From the NCBI GenBank assembly GCA_018262775.1, contig JADFDU010000022.1, positions 1 through 64,000 on the forward strand: DNA of 64,000 nucleotides, read 5' to 3'. The translations under genes were made by a program, and so were the position numbers. The DNA is from Rhodocyclaceae bacterium. Lineage in GTDB: Bacteria > Pseudomonadota > Gammaproteobacteria > Burkholderiales > Rhodocyclaceae. The notes below the pieces were generated by a model. That model saw only the letters and a program-made list of their open reading frames with translations. It was not told where the DNA came from and made no database searches. Position 1 is the stretch's first letter. Each line of letters begins with the position of its first letter. Positions 34,694 through 42,762 of the stretch are shown here, piece after piece.

Positions 34694-34711
34694 GTGCGAC
34701 ATAACGTCGCA
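34694..34711. promoter_or_regulatory. Palindromic operator candidate B (perfect TGCGAC-N5-GTCGCA)
   Basis: TGCGAC-ATAAC-GTCGCA is a perfect inverted repeat centred about 72 bp before the 64-aa membrane protein ATG. It is about 34 bp from the minus-strand -10-like TAGGAT (complement at 34666-34671). It is nearly identical, in sequence and spacing, to the site before the nosL pair. Confidence 0.65.
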
Positions 34712-34717
34712 GCCGTG

Positions 34718-35659
34718 CTATCCGGCTTTGGACGGGGGTGGTGGCATCTCGAACCAGGCCGGGTCGACCAGGTCGAGTTGCTCCCCGCTCAGCACCTTCT
34801 GCAGGGCAAACACGCTTTGCGGGCGCTGGGCGACGGGCAGCTTGAGGCACCAGTCGATCAGTTCCAGCAATTGCAGCGAGTACAACTTCCCCCAGCGCGT
34901 CTGGGCGGACTCCAGTTCATCCCTGACCAGCCGTTGGTCGGCGGGCTGCGGCTCGCATCCCGCCAGGCAGTCGTAGAGCGAAGCGCCGGTCGAGTAGATG
35001 TCGGTCCACGGGCCCAGCGGCTCGCTCGATCCCTGCTGTTCCGGTGCCGCGAAACCGGGGGTGAACACGGTGCCCAGGCCGGCAGCCGGGCCGAGCCCCT
35101 GGCGCGTCGCGCCGAAGTCCAGCAGCACCGGGTGGCCGTCGCTGCGCACGTAGATGTTCGCCGGCTTGATGTCCAGATGCAGGAGCTTGTGCGTGTGCAC
35201 CTCGCGCAGGCCGGAGAGCAGGTGCACGAAGACGTTGCGCAGGAATACCTCGCCGATGAGCTGCCCGTTTTCCGTCAGCCGGCGTGTGTGCTCCCTCAGC
35301 GTGCTGCCGAGTTCATAGCGCATCACCAGATAGGCCGTGTCGTTGGCGCGAAAGAAGTTCAGCACGCGCACCACGTTCGGGTGATCGATGCCGGCGAGCA
35401 TGCGGCCTTCCTCGAAGAACCACTTCATGCCGCTGTTGAATGCCGCCTGGTGTTCGCTCGCGACCGCCACGGCGGATGCGCCGGCACCGCGCTGCGTCAG
35501 GCCCGCCGGCAGGTATTCCTTGATCGCCACCGGCTTGCCGGCTTCATCGTGGGCCAGGTAGACGATGGAAAATCCACCCTGAGCGAGCTGTCGGTCGATG
35601 CGGTAGCGATTGAGCTGGGAGCCCTGCGGCAGTGGCGTTGGGTGATAGGGTGTATGCAT
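34718..35659 (-). CDS. Serine/threonine protein kinase
   Basis: The 313-aa soluble kinase has a glycine loop LAQGGFSIVY (26-35), the ATP lysine K47 in VAIKEYLP, a catalytic loop HLDIKPAN (D163, N168; HLD in place of HRD), and DFG at 181-183. The HLD form lacks the arginine that usually links to the activation loop, so regulation by activation-loop phosphorylation may be absent. There is no membrane anchor or sensor domain. The substrate is unknown. A terminator separates it from the upstream parvulin gene. Confidence 0.92.
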   Translation of the reverse strand: MHTPYHPTPLPQGSQLNRYRIDRQLAQGGFSIVYLAHDEAGKPVAIKEYLPAGLTQRGAGASAVAVASEHQAAFNSGMKWFFEEGRMLAGIDHPNVVRVLNFFRANDTAYLVMRYELGSTLREHTRRLTENGQLIGEVFLRNVFVHLLSGLREVHTHKLLHLDIKPANIYVRSDGHPVLLDFGATRQGLGPAAGLGTVFTPGFAAPEQQGSSEPLGPWTDIYSTGASLYDCLAGCEPQPADQRLVRDELESAQTRWGKLYSLQLLELIDWCLKLPVAQRPQSVFALQKVLSGEQLDLVDPAWFEMPPPPSKAG

Positions 35660-35663
35660 CGTG

Positions 35664-35692
35664 GAAAAAAATCGGCGCCTTCGGCGCCGATT
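35664..35692 (-). terminator. Rho-independent terminator after the parvulin gene
   Basis: A perfect 10-bp stem (AATCGGCGCC / GGCGCCGATT) with a 3-base loop and a T-run on the minus strand (complement of the A-run at 35665-35671). It ends the bolA-parvulin transcript just before the kinase gene. Confidence 0.9.
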
Positions 35693-35711
35693 TCAATGAG
35701 TGGAAGGGGGT

Positions 35712-36536
35712 TTATTCCACCTTGGCCTTGGTGCGCAGTTCCGCGATCTGCTTTTCGAGCATCTGCTGCTGCAGGCGCTGCTGGATCTGCGGCTTCACTT
35801 CGTCAAGCGGCGGGTGCTTCAGATCGCGAACGTCGTCGAGCTGGATGACATGCCAGCCAAATTCGGTCTTCACTGGTATGGCGGAGAACTTGCCCTTCTC
35901 CAGCTTCACCAGTTCGTCGGCAAAGGGTTTCACGTAGCCGGATGGCGCACTCCAGCCGAGGTCGCCGCCGCGGTCCTTGTTGCCGGGGTCCTTCGACTGC
36001 TTGGCCAGCTCCTCGAATTTCTCGCCTTTTTGCAAGCGCGCGATGATGCTCTTGGCCTCGTCTTCCTTCTCCACCAGGATATGGCGTGCCTTGTATTCCT
36101 TGGTGCCCATGGTCTTGACGATGTTGTCGTACTCTTTCTTGATGGTCTCGTCGGACACCGGGTGGCTAGTGACGAAGTCCTGCAGGTAGGCATTCACGAG
36201 GATGCCCTGGCGTGCCAGATCGAACTGCGCCATGACCTCGGACTTTTTGTCGAAACCCTTCTTCTTCGAGGCCTGCGAGAGGACTTCGCGCGTGATCAGG
36301 TCGTTGCGCACGGCAGCGCGCAGTTGCGCGGAATCCTGTTGGCCCTGGGCCAATTGCGACTGCAGCAGCGCATCGGCACGCGAGGACGGGATGGCGACAC
36401 CGTTTACCGTGGCGACGACGCCCGGCTTGGCGGCGGGTTTGGCGGCCGGCTTGGCCTCATCGGCAGCGTAAAGCGGTGCTTGCAACAGGATGCCCGCGAG
36501 GAGGAGGGCGGTCAGGCGGGAGAAGGTGCGTTTCAT
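35712..36536 (-). CDS. Periplasmic peptidyl-prolyl isomerase (parvulin/PrsA-SurA type)
   Basis: The 274-aa protein has a signal peptide (LTALLLAGILLQAPLYA), a KPAAKPAAKP linker, an N-terminal helical SurA-like region, and a rotamase domain at about 130-240 (KARHILVEKEDEAKSII; GGDLGWSAPSGYVKPFADEL; GWHVIQLDDV). It should assist folding of envelope proteins. The start at 36536 gives the signal peptide. It follows bolA with a short gap. Confidence 0.92.
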   Translation of the reverse strand: MKRTFSRLTALLLAGILLQAPLYAADEAKPAAKPAAKPGVVATVNGVAIPSSRADALLQSQLAQGQQDSAQLRAAVRNDLITREVLSQASKKKGFDKKSEVMAQFDLARQGILVNAYLQDFVTSHPVSDETIKKEYDNIVKTMGTKEYKARHILVEKEDEAKSIIARLQKGEKFEELAKQSKDPGNKDRGGDLGWSAPSGYVKPFADELVKLEKGKFSAIPVKTEFGWHVIQLDDVRDLKHPPLDEVKPQIQQRLQQQMLEKQIAELRTKAKVE

Positions 36537-36565
36537 GTGTTTTCCTTGCGTTGGGTTAATCAGTT

Positions 36566-36829
36566 TCAAGTTTCATCTGGCGTCAGCGCCTGGATGCTGA
36601 GGGCATGGATTTCCCTGCGCATCATGGGCCCTAGCGCCTCGTAAATCAAGCGGTGCCGCTGCAGTGTGCCGCAGCCGGCGAAGCGGGTCGAGACGATGGT
36701 CAGGCGGTAGTGGCCGCCGCCGTCGCGGGCGCCGGCATGGCCGGCATGCTTGGCACTGTCGTCGATGATGTCGAGCCGCTGTGGTTCGAGCGTAGCCAGC
36801 TTCTCATGCATTTGTGCGACGACGCTCAC
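36566..36829 (-). CDS. bolA: BolA-family protein
   Basis: The 87-aa protein has the BolA fold signature: an N-terminal helix, DDSAKHAGHAGARDGGGHYRLTIVS, then HRLIYEALG and IHALSIQALTP. BolA proteins form iron-sulfur complexes with monothiol glutaredoxins and influence morphology and stress. The start overlaps the YciI gene stop by 4 bp. The yciB-yciI-bolA-parvulin order is common in betaproteobacteria. Confidence 0.92.
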   Translation of the reverse strand: MSVVAQMHEKLATLEPQRLDIIDDSAKHAGHAGARDGGGHYRLTIVSTRFAGCGTLQRHRLIYEALGPMMRREIHALSIQALTPDET

Positions 36830-37131
36830 GCCGGCAACACCTTCTTGAACGGCCGCACCGTGGTGCGTGCAAAGACGCCCTCGGTGACGTAAGGGTCGCC
36901 CGCCACCCAGGCTTGCGCCTCGGCGAGCGAGTCGAATTCGGCGACGATTAGACTGCCGGCGAAGCCGGCCGGGCCAGGATCGGGCGAGTCGATGGCCGGG
37001 CAGGGACCAGCCAGCAGCAGGCGGCCGGCATCCTGCAGGGCTTGCAGGCGTTCGACGTGGGCCGGGCGTGCGGCGAGGCGCCTGTCCAGGCTGCCGGGGG
37101 CGTCGTCGCCGATGATGGCGTACAGCATCAT
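36826..37131 (-). CDS. YciI-family protein
   Basis: A 101-aa ferredoxin-like fold protein of the YCII family ([58 protein letters not shown]). The H and D residues typical of the family are present (H in PAHVERL). The function is unknown; related domains are dehydrochlorinase-like. ATGATG at 37131/37128 gives two possible starts, and the first overlaps the yciB stop. Confidence 0.9.
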   Translation of the reverse strand: MMLYAIIGDDAPGSLDRRLAARPAHVERLQALQDAGRLLLAGPCPAIDSPDPGPAGFAGSLIVAEFDSLAEAQAWVAGDPYVTEGVFARTTVRPFKKVLPA

Positions 37132-37664
37132 TTCTTCTCCTCCTCGACGTATTTGGCCAGTAGCAGGCTTTGGCCGACGACGAAGACCAGCATCAGGCCC
37201 ATGCCGCCGAAGAGCTTGAAATTCACCCAGGTGTCGGTGGAGAAGTTGAAGGCGACGTAAAGATTGGCCACGCCCATGACGGCGAAGAAACCGATCCAGC
37301 TGGCATTCAAGCGGCCCCACACCCGCTCGGGGAGAGAAATCTGCTCCTGCATCAGCTTGCGGATGAGGTTTTTGCGGAAGAACAGCGTGGCGCCCGCGAG
37401 CACGGTACCGAACAGCCAGTAGAGCACCGTCGGCTTCCATTTGATGAAGGTCTCGTCCTGCAGCAGAAGCGTGGCGCCACCGAAGACCACGATGATGGCC
37501 AGGCTGAGCCACAGCATGGTGTCGACCTTGCGGCCGCGCGCGAGCAACCAGCCGATCTGTGCAATGCTGGCGACGATGGCCACCGCCGTGGCGACGTAGA
37601 TGCCGGAAACCTTGAAGGCGATGAAGAAAAGGATGACCGGGAAGAGGTCGAAGAGGAATTTCAT
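37128..37664 (-). CDS. yciB: Inner-membrane septation protein YciB (IspZ/IspA)
   Basis: The 178-aa protein has about five membrane helices and the family signature [18 protein letters not shown] at the N-terminus and [20 protein letters not shown] in the C-terminal half. It is linked to envelope integrity and septum formation. The length is standard. It is the first gene of the yciB-yciI-bolA run on the minus strand. Confidence 0.96.
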   Translation of the reverse strand: MKFLFDLFPVILFFIAFKVSGIYVATAVAIVASIAQIGWLLARGRKVDTMLWLSLAIIVVFGGATLLLQDETFIKWKPTVLYWLFGTVLAGATLFFRKNLIRKLMQEQISLPERVWGRLNASWIGFFAVMGVANLYVAFNFSTDTWVNFKLFGGMGLMLVFVVGQSLLLAKYVEEEKK

Positions 37665-37681
37665 GGGCGGCGATTATACCG

Positions 37682-38068
37682 CTAGTCCTTCTTTTCCAGC
37701 TTCAGCGAGGCGGAATTGATGCAGTAGCGCAGCCCCGTCGGTGCCGGCCCGTCGGGGAAGACATGGCCGAGGTGTGCACCGCAGTGGCTGCACAATGCTT
37801 CGGTGCGGGGCATGAAGAGGCTGTTGTCCTTCTCCGTAGCAAGGTTTTCCGGCTCGGCCGGCTGCCAGAAGCTGGGCCAGCCAGTGCCCGAATCGAACTT
37901 GTGCTCTGCACGGAACAGCTCGGCGTTGCAGCAGACGCAGCGATACACGCCTGCGTCGTGGCAATCCCAGTACTCGCCGGTGAAGGCCGGCTCGGTGCCC
38001 TTTTCACGGGCAATGCGGTATTGCCCCGGCGTGAGTTGTTCGCGCCATTCCTTGTCGGTTTTGCTCAT
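37682..38068 (-). CDS. msrB: Peptide-methionine (R)-S-oxide reductase
   Basis: The 128-aa enzyme repairs methionine-R-sulfoxide. The catalytic cysteine is C116 in RYCINSASL. The zinc site uses the CVCC pair (C44, C47) and CSHC (C93, C96), and the FDSGTGWPSF motif is present. The start at 38068 (MSKTDKEWREQL) overlaps the MFS gene stop by 4 bp. A cytoplasmic location is expected, since no signal peptide is seen. Confidence 0.96.
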   Translation of the reverse strand: MSKTDKEWREQLTPGQYRIAREKGTEPAFTGEYWDCHDAGVYRCVCCNAELFRAEHKFDSGTGWPSFWQPAEPENLATEKDNSLFMPRTEALCSHCGAHLGHVFPDGPAPTGLRYCINSASLKLEKKD

Positions 38069-39285
38069 TGTTTTGCCTTTCTGCGAGTTATCCATGCTGC
38101 CAGGGGAGCGCAGGCGCAAGCCAAACCCAGACTGGCGAAAGCCAGCCCCCAGGCCAGCGTGCCGCGACCACCGGCCAGATCGAACACCCAGCCGAAGGCC
38201 AACGGCCCGAGAAAGCCTGCGCCGAAGCCGAAAAACGAATAGACCGCCAAAGTCGCGCCGCGTTTCATCGGCGGCGTGGCAACCACCAGCCCGGCGGTGA
38301 GCGCTGCCGAGTCAGCCATGACGGCGATGAAGTGCAACGCTACCAGCAGCAGCGCCAGCCACCACGCGAGCGGGCCGGCAAAACCGGCCAGGCAGGCGAG
38401 TGCGGCCGAGGCCGCCATGACGGCGAGGATGTAGCGGGCACGACCGACACGTCCCGCAATCTCGTTGCCGATAATGCTGGCAGGAATGCCGAGCAGGTTG
38501 ATCGCGGCGGCGGCCACGGCCGGCGTCCAGGGAATATCGGCCCCGGGCGAGAGTGTGTAGGCGAAAGCGATGAAGGCCACCATCCAGGCGCGCAAGCCAA
38601 ACAGTTCCCAGGAGTGGGCGGCGTAGCCGAGCACATAGCCCAGCGTTGCCCGATCCGCCAGCACCGGCCGCAGTTCGAACAGCGGCCGGGCCGGCTGCGG
38701 CAGGGGTGCCGGCGCGGCGGGTGCCAACGCACGCAACACCAGCGCAGCGGCGAGCAGTGGCCCGCCGCTGCACAGGATGAAGGCCCATTCCCAGCCGAGG
38801 CGTCCTTCGATCCAGCCGCTCAGCAGCAGTGAGGCGCTGGCGCCAATGCCGAAGCTCGAAGTGTAGAAGGCGATGAAACGGCTCTGTAGCGGCCCGTCGG
38901 CGCGATCGGTGAGAGCTTTCAGGCCCGGCATGTAAGTGCCGGCCAGGCCAGCGCCGGCAATCGCCTGGAACAGGCAGGCACTCCACACACCCTCGGCGGC
39001 CAGGCCGAAGCCGAGCGTGCCGCCGGCTGCCAGCAGCGTGGAGCATGCGAATACCCGGCGCGCATCGATACGGTCTGTCAGTCCGGACAGCAAGGGCACG
39101 GCGGCCATGTAACCGGCGAAGAACACGCCGCCGATCAGACCGGCCTGGGTGCCGCTCATGCCCCAGGCCTCGCGCAGTGGCGCCAGCAGGGCCGGATAGG
39201 TCGAAAAACCGGTCATGGCGAGGACTTCCGCAGCGCAAAGCAGGGTGACGATGCGCAGGCTGGGGTCTCGGGCGGCGGATATCAT
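38065..39285 (-). CDS. MFS transporter
   Basis: The 406-aa protein has about twelve membrane helices in two halves. The loop 2-3 motif reads GLTDRIDARRVF, a slightly degenerate form of the MFS signature. The substrate is unknown. The ATG at 39285 gives a short cytoplasmic N-terminus before helix 1. It overlaps msrB and is divergent from the HEAT-like gene at 39359. Confidence 0.88.
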   Translation of the reverse strand: MISAARDPSLRIVTLLCAAEVLAMTGFSTYPALLAPLREAWGMSGTQAGLIGGVFFAGYMAAVPLLSGLTDRIDARRVFACSTLLAAGGTLGFGLAAEGVWSACLFQAIAGAGLAGTYMPGLKALTDRADGPLQSRFIAFYTSSFGIGASASLLLSGWIEGRLGWEWAFILCSGGPLLAAALVLRALAPAAPAPLPQPARPLFELRPVLADRATLGYVLGYAAHSWELFGLRAWMVAFIAFAYTLSPGADIPWTPAVAAAAINLLGIPASIIGNEIAGRVGRARYILAVMAASAALACLAGFAGPLAWWLALLLVALHFIAVMADSAALTAGLVVATPPMKRGATLAVYSFFGFGAGFLGPLAFGWVFDLAGGRGTLAWGLAFASLGLACACAPLAAWITRRKAKQ

Positions 39286-39325
39286 GCGGTGGGGGATGGT
39301 GGGGGGCGGGCGGCGGTGCGGAAAG

Positions 39326-39331
39326 TATAAT
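39326..39331 (+). promoter_or_regulatory. -10 element before the HEAT-like membrane protein gene
   Basis: TATAAT lies 28 bp before the ATG at 39359, in the gap divergent from the MFS gene. No clear -35 was seen. Confidence 0.5.
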
Positions 39332-39358
39332 GGCTCCTTCCTCCCCGCGTGATCCGGC

Positions 39359-40279
39359 ATGGAAGGCAAACCTAAACCGTCCCCGTCTCCGTCCGAGGCC
39401 TGGCCTCTCTCCAGCAGCATCATTGCCTCGCTGACCGTATCCGCCGTGATCGGGTTGGCGAATGTCGTCCATGTGCTCGGCCTGAGCGGCGGCAGCATCG
39501 GCGGGCGCCTGCTCGCCGTGCTGCCGATCTATTTCCTCGCCGCCTTTGTCGGGGCGCAACTCGCATTCTGGTTGCTGTACAGATTAGCCGGCCTGGTCGC
39601 GGGACAGTTCAGCGCCTCGGTGGACAGGGTTGGACTCGGCGCGCGCGGGCACGGCGTCGTGGTACTGCTGACTTTTGCGGCAGCGGCGTGGCTGCAGTAC
39701 GCGGAAAGCAGCGGTGTGCAGCGGGTGCTGCAGGAACAGGCTGCCTCGCCCGCGGCGCAGGACGGCAGCTGTCCGCCGGGCCTGGCGTGCACGCCGTTAC
39801 AGCCGGCGGAGGAAGTGGCGAAGGCCGATGCCGCCACGCGCCGCGCCGTCGCCGAGCGCAGCCTGCTCACGGCGGAAGGCTTTGCGCTGTTGCTGCGGGA
39901 TCCGGATCCCGCCGTGCGTGCGACGCTGGCGCGCCGCGCTGATCTGCCGAGGGATCTGCTGGAGCGGCTCGCCGGTGACCGGAATGCGGCGGTACGCGAG
40001 GCCGTCGCAGGTGAAGCGCGGCTCAGCGACGAGGCGCTCAACCAACTCGCCTTCGATCGCGATGCGCGCGTGCGCCTGGCCGTGGCGCGCAACCACAATG
40101 CGCCGCCTACCGCGCTGGAGATGCTGGCGTCGAGCAGTTCAGCGGAAATTCGCCTGCTCGTGGCGGCGCATCCCCGCGCCAGTGAACCCGTGCTGCTGCG
40201 TCTGCTGAACGGCAGTGGAGACCGTGCGGAACAGATTGCCCGTGGGCGGCTGCCTGGTGGCGGCAAAGCGCTGCAATAG
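39359..40279 (+). CDS. Membrane protein with C-terminal HEAT-like repeat region
   Basis: The 306-aa protein has three membrane segments in its first 125 residues. A soluble region follows in which units of about 25 residues recur: LLRDPDPAVRATLARR, LAGDRNAAVREAVAGE, LAFDRDARVRLAVARN and ASSSSAEIRLLVAAH. This is the pattern of HEAT/leucine-rich-variant repeats, usually protein-protein contact surfaces. There are two cysteines in SCPPGLACTP between the parts. The partner is unknown. One dispersed motif copy lies in the third membrane segment. Confidence 0.8.
   Translation: MEGKPKPSPSPSEAWPLSSSIIASLTVSAVIGLANVVHVLGLSGGSIGGRLLAVLPIYFLAAFVGAQLAFWLLYRLAGLVAGQFSASVDRVGLGARGHGVVVLLTFAAAAWLQYAESSGVQRVLQEQAASPAAQDGSCPPGLACTPLQPAEEVAKADAATRRAVAERSLLTAEGFALLLRDPDPAVRATLARRADLPRDLLERLAGDRNAAVREAVAGEARLSDEALNQLAFDRDARVRLAVARNHNAPPTALEMLASSSSAEIRLLVAAHPRASEPVLLRLLNGSGDRAEQIARGRLPGGGKALQ
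39652..39676 (+). repeat. Dispersed bipartite motif, copy 11 (HEAT-like gene)
   Basis: CGGCGT, nine bases, GCTGACTTTT, in the coding sense, giving VVLLTFAAA of the third membrane helix. Confidence 0.72.
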
Positions 40280-40546
40280 GCAGGCCCTGAGGTACGTCCT
40301 GGAGCAAGGTCTGGAGTTGGGCCCTGCCGGCGACGCAAGCGCCGGCGCCGGGGGGGGAGCGCAAATTTACTTGCCATACAGCACGATACCGTGCATAGTA
40401 CGAACCTGCGATCTTCAAGTAGCACCGTTGTTGTCTGGTTCAGTACCCGCGGTTCCGCGGTATTCCTCCCTTCACCATCCTGCCGTCTTGACCTTCGCCC
40501 TCCGGGGGTAACCCCCTTTTATTGGTTTATTTAGGATATTCAAGAT
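40280..40546 (+). other. Long leader region of the cold-shock gene
   Basis: 267 bp without a gene. It holds a CCGCGG-containing hairpin near 40450 and a GGGGGTAACCCCC hairpin followed by TTTT near 40507-40523. Long structured 5' leaders are typical of csp mRNAs and act in temperature control. The TTTT after the second hairpin could also terminate the upstream transcript. Confidence 0.5.
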
Positions 40547-40753
40547 ATGGCAACAGGTACTGTGAAGTGGTTTAACGATTCGAAGGGTTTTGGCTTTATT
40601 ACGCCCGAAGCGGGTGGCGAGGATTTGTTCGCCCATTTTTCCGCGATCCAGGGGCAGGGCTTCAAGACCCTCAAGGAAGGCCAGAAGGTCAGTTTCGACA
40701 TCACCACCGGCCCCAAGGGCCAGCAGGCGTCGAACATCCGCGCGGCTGACTAA
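40547..40753 (+). CDS. Cold-shock protein (CspA family)
   Basis: The 68-aa single cold-shock domain carries both RNA-binding motifs (KGFGFIT and DLFAHF), together with [14 protein letters not shown] at the N-terminus. It binds single-stranded RNA or DNA and melts mRNA structure. It is followed by a terminator before infA. Confidence 0.97.
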   Translation: MATGTVKWFNDSKGFGFITPEAGGEDLFAHFSAIQGQGFKTLKEGQKVSFDITTGPKGQQASNIRAAD

Positions 40754-40849
40754 GCGGGCGAAGGAGACGGCATGGTGCACGCGCCATGCCGCCGGCTTTG
40801 CCGGGGAGCTGGGTCCGGCGTTCGCCGCGGGCCGGCTCCCTACCAAATC

Positions 40850-40876
40850 AGCCCGGCATGCGCCGGGCTTTTTTTC
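40850..40876 (+). terminator. Rho-independent terminator after the cold-shock gene
   Basis: AGCCCGGC and GCCGGGCT pair over 8 bp with a 4-base loop, followed by a run of seven or more T. It lies 23 bp before the infA start, so infA transcription may depend on read-through or a promoter inside this gap. Confidence 0.92.
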
Positions 40877-40898
40877 CAACTTTTTTAAAGAGGTGACG

Positions 40899-41156
40899 AT
40901 GGCCAAGGAAGAACTCATCGAAATGAACGGCGTGGTGATGGAAGTGCTGCCCGACTCCCGTTTTCGCGTCACGCTCGACAATGGACACAATCTCGTGGCG
41001 TACACTGCTGGCAAGATGCGCAAGCACCATATCCGCATCATCGCCGGCGACAAGGTATCGCTGGAAATTTCTCCTTACGACCTGAGCAAGGGGCGCATCA
41101 ACTTCCGCCACATCGAGGGGCGCGGCACGACGTTCACCCCGCAACGCCGGCGCTGA
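40899..41156 (+). CDS. infA: Translation initiation factor IF-1 (csp-linked copy)
   Basis: The 85-aa S1-like OB-fold protein is slightly longer than the 72-aa E. coli IF-1 ([43 protein letters not shown] is the family core). It ends in a basic TPQRRR tail. Many betaproteobacteria have a second infA outside the ribosomal-protein operon, and location next to a cold-shock gene suggests use in cold or stress. An AGGTGACG Shine-Dalgarno sequence precedes the ATG. Confidence 0.96.
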   Translation: MAKEELIEMNGVVMEVLPDSRFRVTLDNGHNLVAYTAGKMRKHHIRIIAGDKVSLEISPYDLSKGRINFRHIEGRGTTFTPQRRR

Positions 41157-41262
41157 GCGCTTGCGGGACGGTATTGTGAACTGAGCGAACTGAGCACGAC
41201 CTGCATCGCCGGGAAACTTTGCGCACCCTGCGCAGTCCGAACAGCATTCCCCGGAAAAAACG

Positions 41263-41763
41263 ATGCTTTCCAGAGTCCGTGATTTTTTCGAGCGCCACAT
41301 CGCTGGCGGGTTGTCGGTAGCAGACGACGACAGCCATTCGCTCGAACTCGCCACTGCCGTGCTGCTGGTCGAAGTCATGCGCATCGACGACGAGACGACG
41401 CCGGCCGAGCGCGAGGCCGTGCAGCGCGCCATTCGCGATAAATTCAACCTGACGACGCAGGAAACGGATCTTCTGGTTGAACTTGCCGAGGAAAAACTGC
41501 GGCAGGCGACGGATTACTTCCAGTTCACGTCGATGATCAATGAGCGGTTCACCCAGCCGCAGAAGGAGCGCGTGATCGAACTGATGTGGCGCGTCGCCTA
41601 CGCCGATGCAGCCATCGACGCGAACGAGCGGCATTTGCTGCGCAAGATTGCGGCCCTGCTGCACATTCCCGACAGCGCCAATCTGGCGGCCAAGCTGCGT
41701 GCGCGCGACAGTGCCAGTGCCGGTAGCGAACAACGGGGAGCGGCACCGACGCGCAGGGATTGA
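41263..41763 (+). CDS. TerB-family protein
   Basis: The 166-aa helical protein has the TerB domain (ELATAVLLVEVMRIDDETTPAER; MWRVAYADAAIDANERHLLRKIAALLHI), which has acidic residues suggestive of metal binding. TerB domains occur in tellurite-resistance modules and in DjlA-type co-chaperones. No other ter gene is near, so a tellurite role is unlikely. Its C-terminal tail is short and disordered-looking. Confidence 0.88.
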   Translation: MLSRVRDFFERHIAGGLSVADDDSHSLELATAVLLVEVMRIDDETTPAEREAVQRAIRDKFNLTTQETDLLVELAEEKLRQATDYFQFTSMINERFTQPQKERVIELMWRVAYADAAIDANERHLLRKIAALLHIPDSANLAAKLRARDSASAGSEQRGAAPTRRD

Positions 41764-41785
41764 AGGCAAGGCGGATTCTCGCCGC

Positions 41786-41810
41786 GAAAGTCAGTCGCCG
41801 CGATACGGCG
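41786..41810 (-). repeat. Dispersed bipartite motif, copy 12 (intergenic consensus copy)
   Basis: On the minus strand: CGCCGT, nine bases, ACTGACTTTC, with a CGCCG/CGGCG stem. It lies in the convergent gap after the TerB gene and is the copy I used as consensus. Confidence 0.9.
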
Positions 41811-41855
41811 GCAATGACGCCTTGATGAATATCTGCCGGCTGTCCGGCAACATCC

Positions 41856-41877
41856 AACCCGGCCCGCGCCGGGTTTT
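41856..41877 (+). terminator. Hairpin terminator between the TerB and SDR genes
   Basis: AACCCGGC and GCCGGGTT pair around CCGC and are followed by TTTT on the plus strand. Its place between convergent genes fits termination of the TerB transcript. Confidence 0.75.
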
Positions 41878-41891
41878 GCATGTCTGGAGGG

Positions 41892-42662
41892 CTACCTTGC
41901 CGTATACCCGCCGTCGATCACCAGTTCGCAGCCGGTGACGAATTTGGCCTCGTCCGAGGCGAGATAAAGAATGCCGTAGGCGACGTCGTCGGGCTCGCCC
42001 AGCGTGCCGAGTGGGTGCAACTTGGCCATGGCGCTATGCACCGCCTCCGGCGCCACGCCAGGCACCTGAGCGCCGGCTTCCAGCATGGGCGTCCAGATGA
42101 AGCCGGGGTGCACGGAATTGACGCGGATGCCGTCTTCGGCGAAGGCTAGCGCGTCGGTTTTGCTCATGATGCGGATGGCGCCCTTCGAGGCGTGGTAGGC
42201 GGCGACGTTATGCGAGCCGACGATGCCGTATACCGAGGAAAGGTTGACGATGCTGCCGCCGCCGGCGCGGCGCAGCAGCGGCACGGCGTGCTTGGTGCAC
42301 AGGAATACGCCCTTGGCATTGGTGTTCATCACCCTGTCCCACTCCGCCTCGGTGATCTCCTCGGCGGTGCCGTTGGCCCCCGAGATGCCGGCGTTGTTGA
42401 CCAGGATGTCGAGGCGGCCGAACGCCTTGACGACCTCTGCAATGACGGCGGCCACTTCGATCTCTTTCGATACGTCAAGCGCCCAGAAGCGGGCTTTGCC
42501 GCCACCGGCGCGGATCTGCTCGGCCACCGCTTCGCCGTCGCGGGCGTTGGTATCGGCCAGCGCCACTGCTGCGCCTTCGCGCGCCAGCAGCAGCGCCGTG
42601 GCGCGGCCGATGCCTTGCGCGGCCCCCGTGACCAGTGCCACCTTGTCTTGTACGCGTCCCAT
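41892..42662 (-). CDS. Short-chain dehydrogenase/reductase 1
   Basis: The 256-aa classical SDR has the cofactor motif TGAAQGIG (12-19), NNAG at 89-92 and the catalytic set S142, Y156 and K160 (YHASK). D37 in ALADTNA favours NAD over NADP. It is close in pattern to cyclohexanol/secondary-alcohol dehydrogenases, but the substrate cannot be set. It is the gene nearest the IclR regulator, on the same strand, and probably part of its regulon. Confidence 0.92.
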   Translation of the reverse strand: MGRVQDKVALVTGAAQGIGRATALLLAREGAAVALADTNARDGEAVAEQIRAGGGKARFWALDVSKEIEVAAVIAEVVKAFGRLDILVNNAGISGANGTAEEITEAEWDRVMNTNAKGVFLCTKHAVPLLRRAGGGSIVNLSSVYGIVGSHNVAAYHASKGAIRIMSKTDALAFAEDGIRVNSVHPGFIWTPMLEAGAQVPGVAPEAVHSAMAKLHPLGTLGEPDDVAYGILYLASDEAKFVTGCELVIDGGYTAR

Positions 42663-42762
42663 AGTATTCCCCTCTGCTGCCCTCGATTGAAATCCATGTG
42701 CTCATTCTATGCCTGGAGGAAAGCCGCGGGGCTTGAGCGGGCGCAAGGGTTTGCGCAAGCCG

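Noticed and set aside
41263-41763. A tellurite-resistance operon
   Set aside because: Only a single TerB domain gene is present; no TerC, TerD or other ter genes lie nearby.
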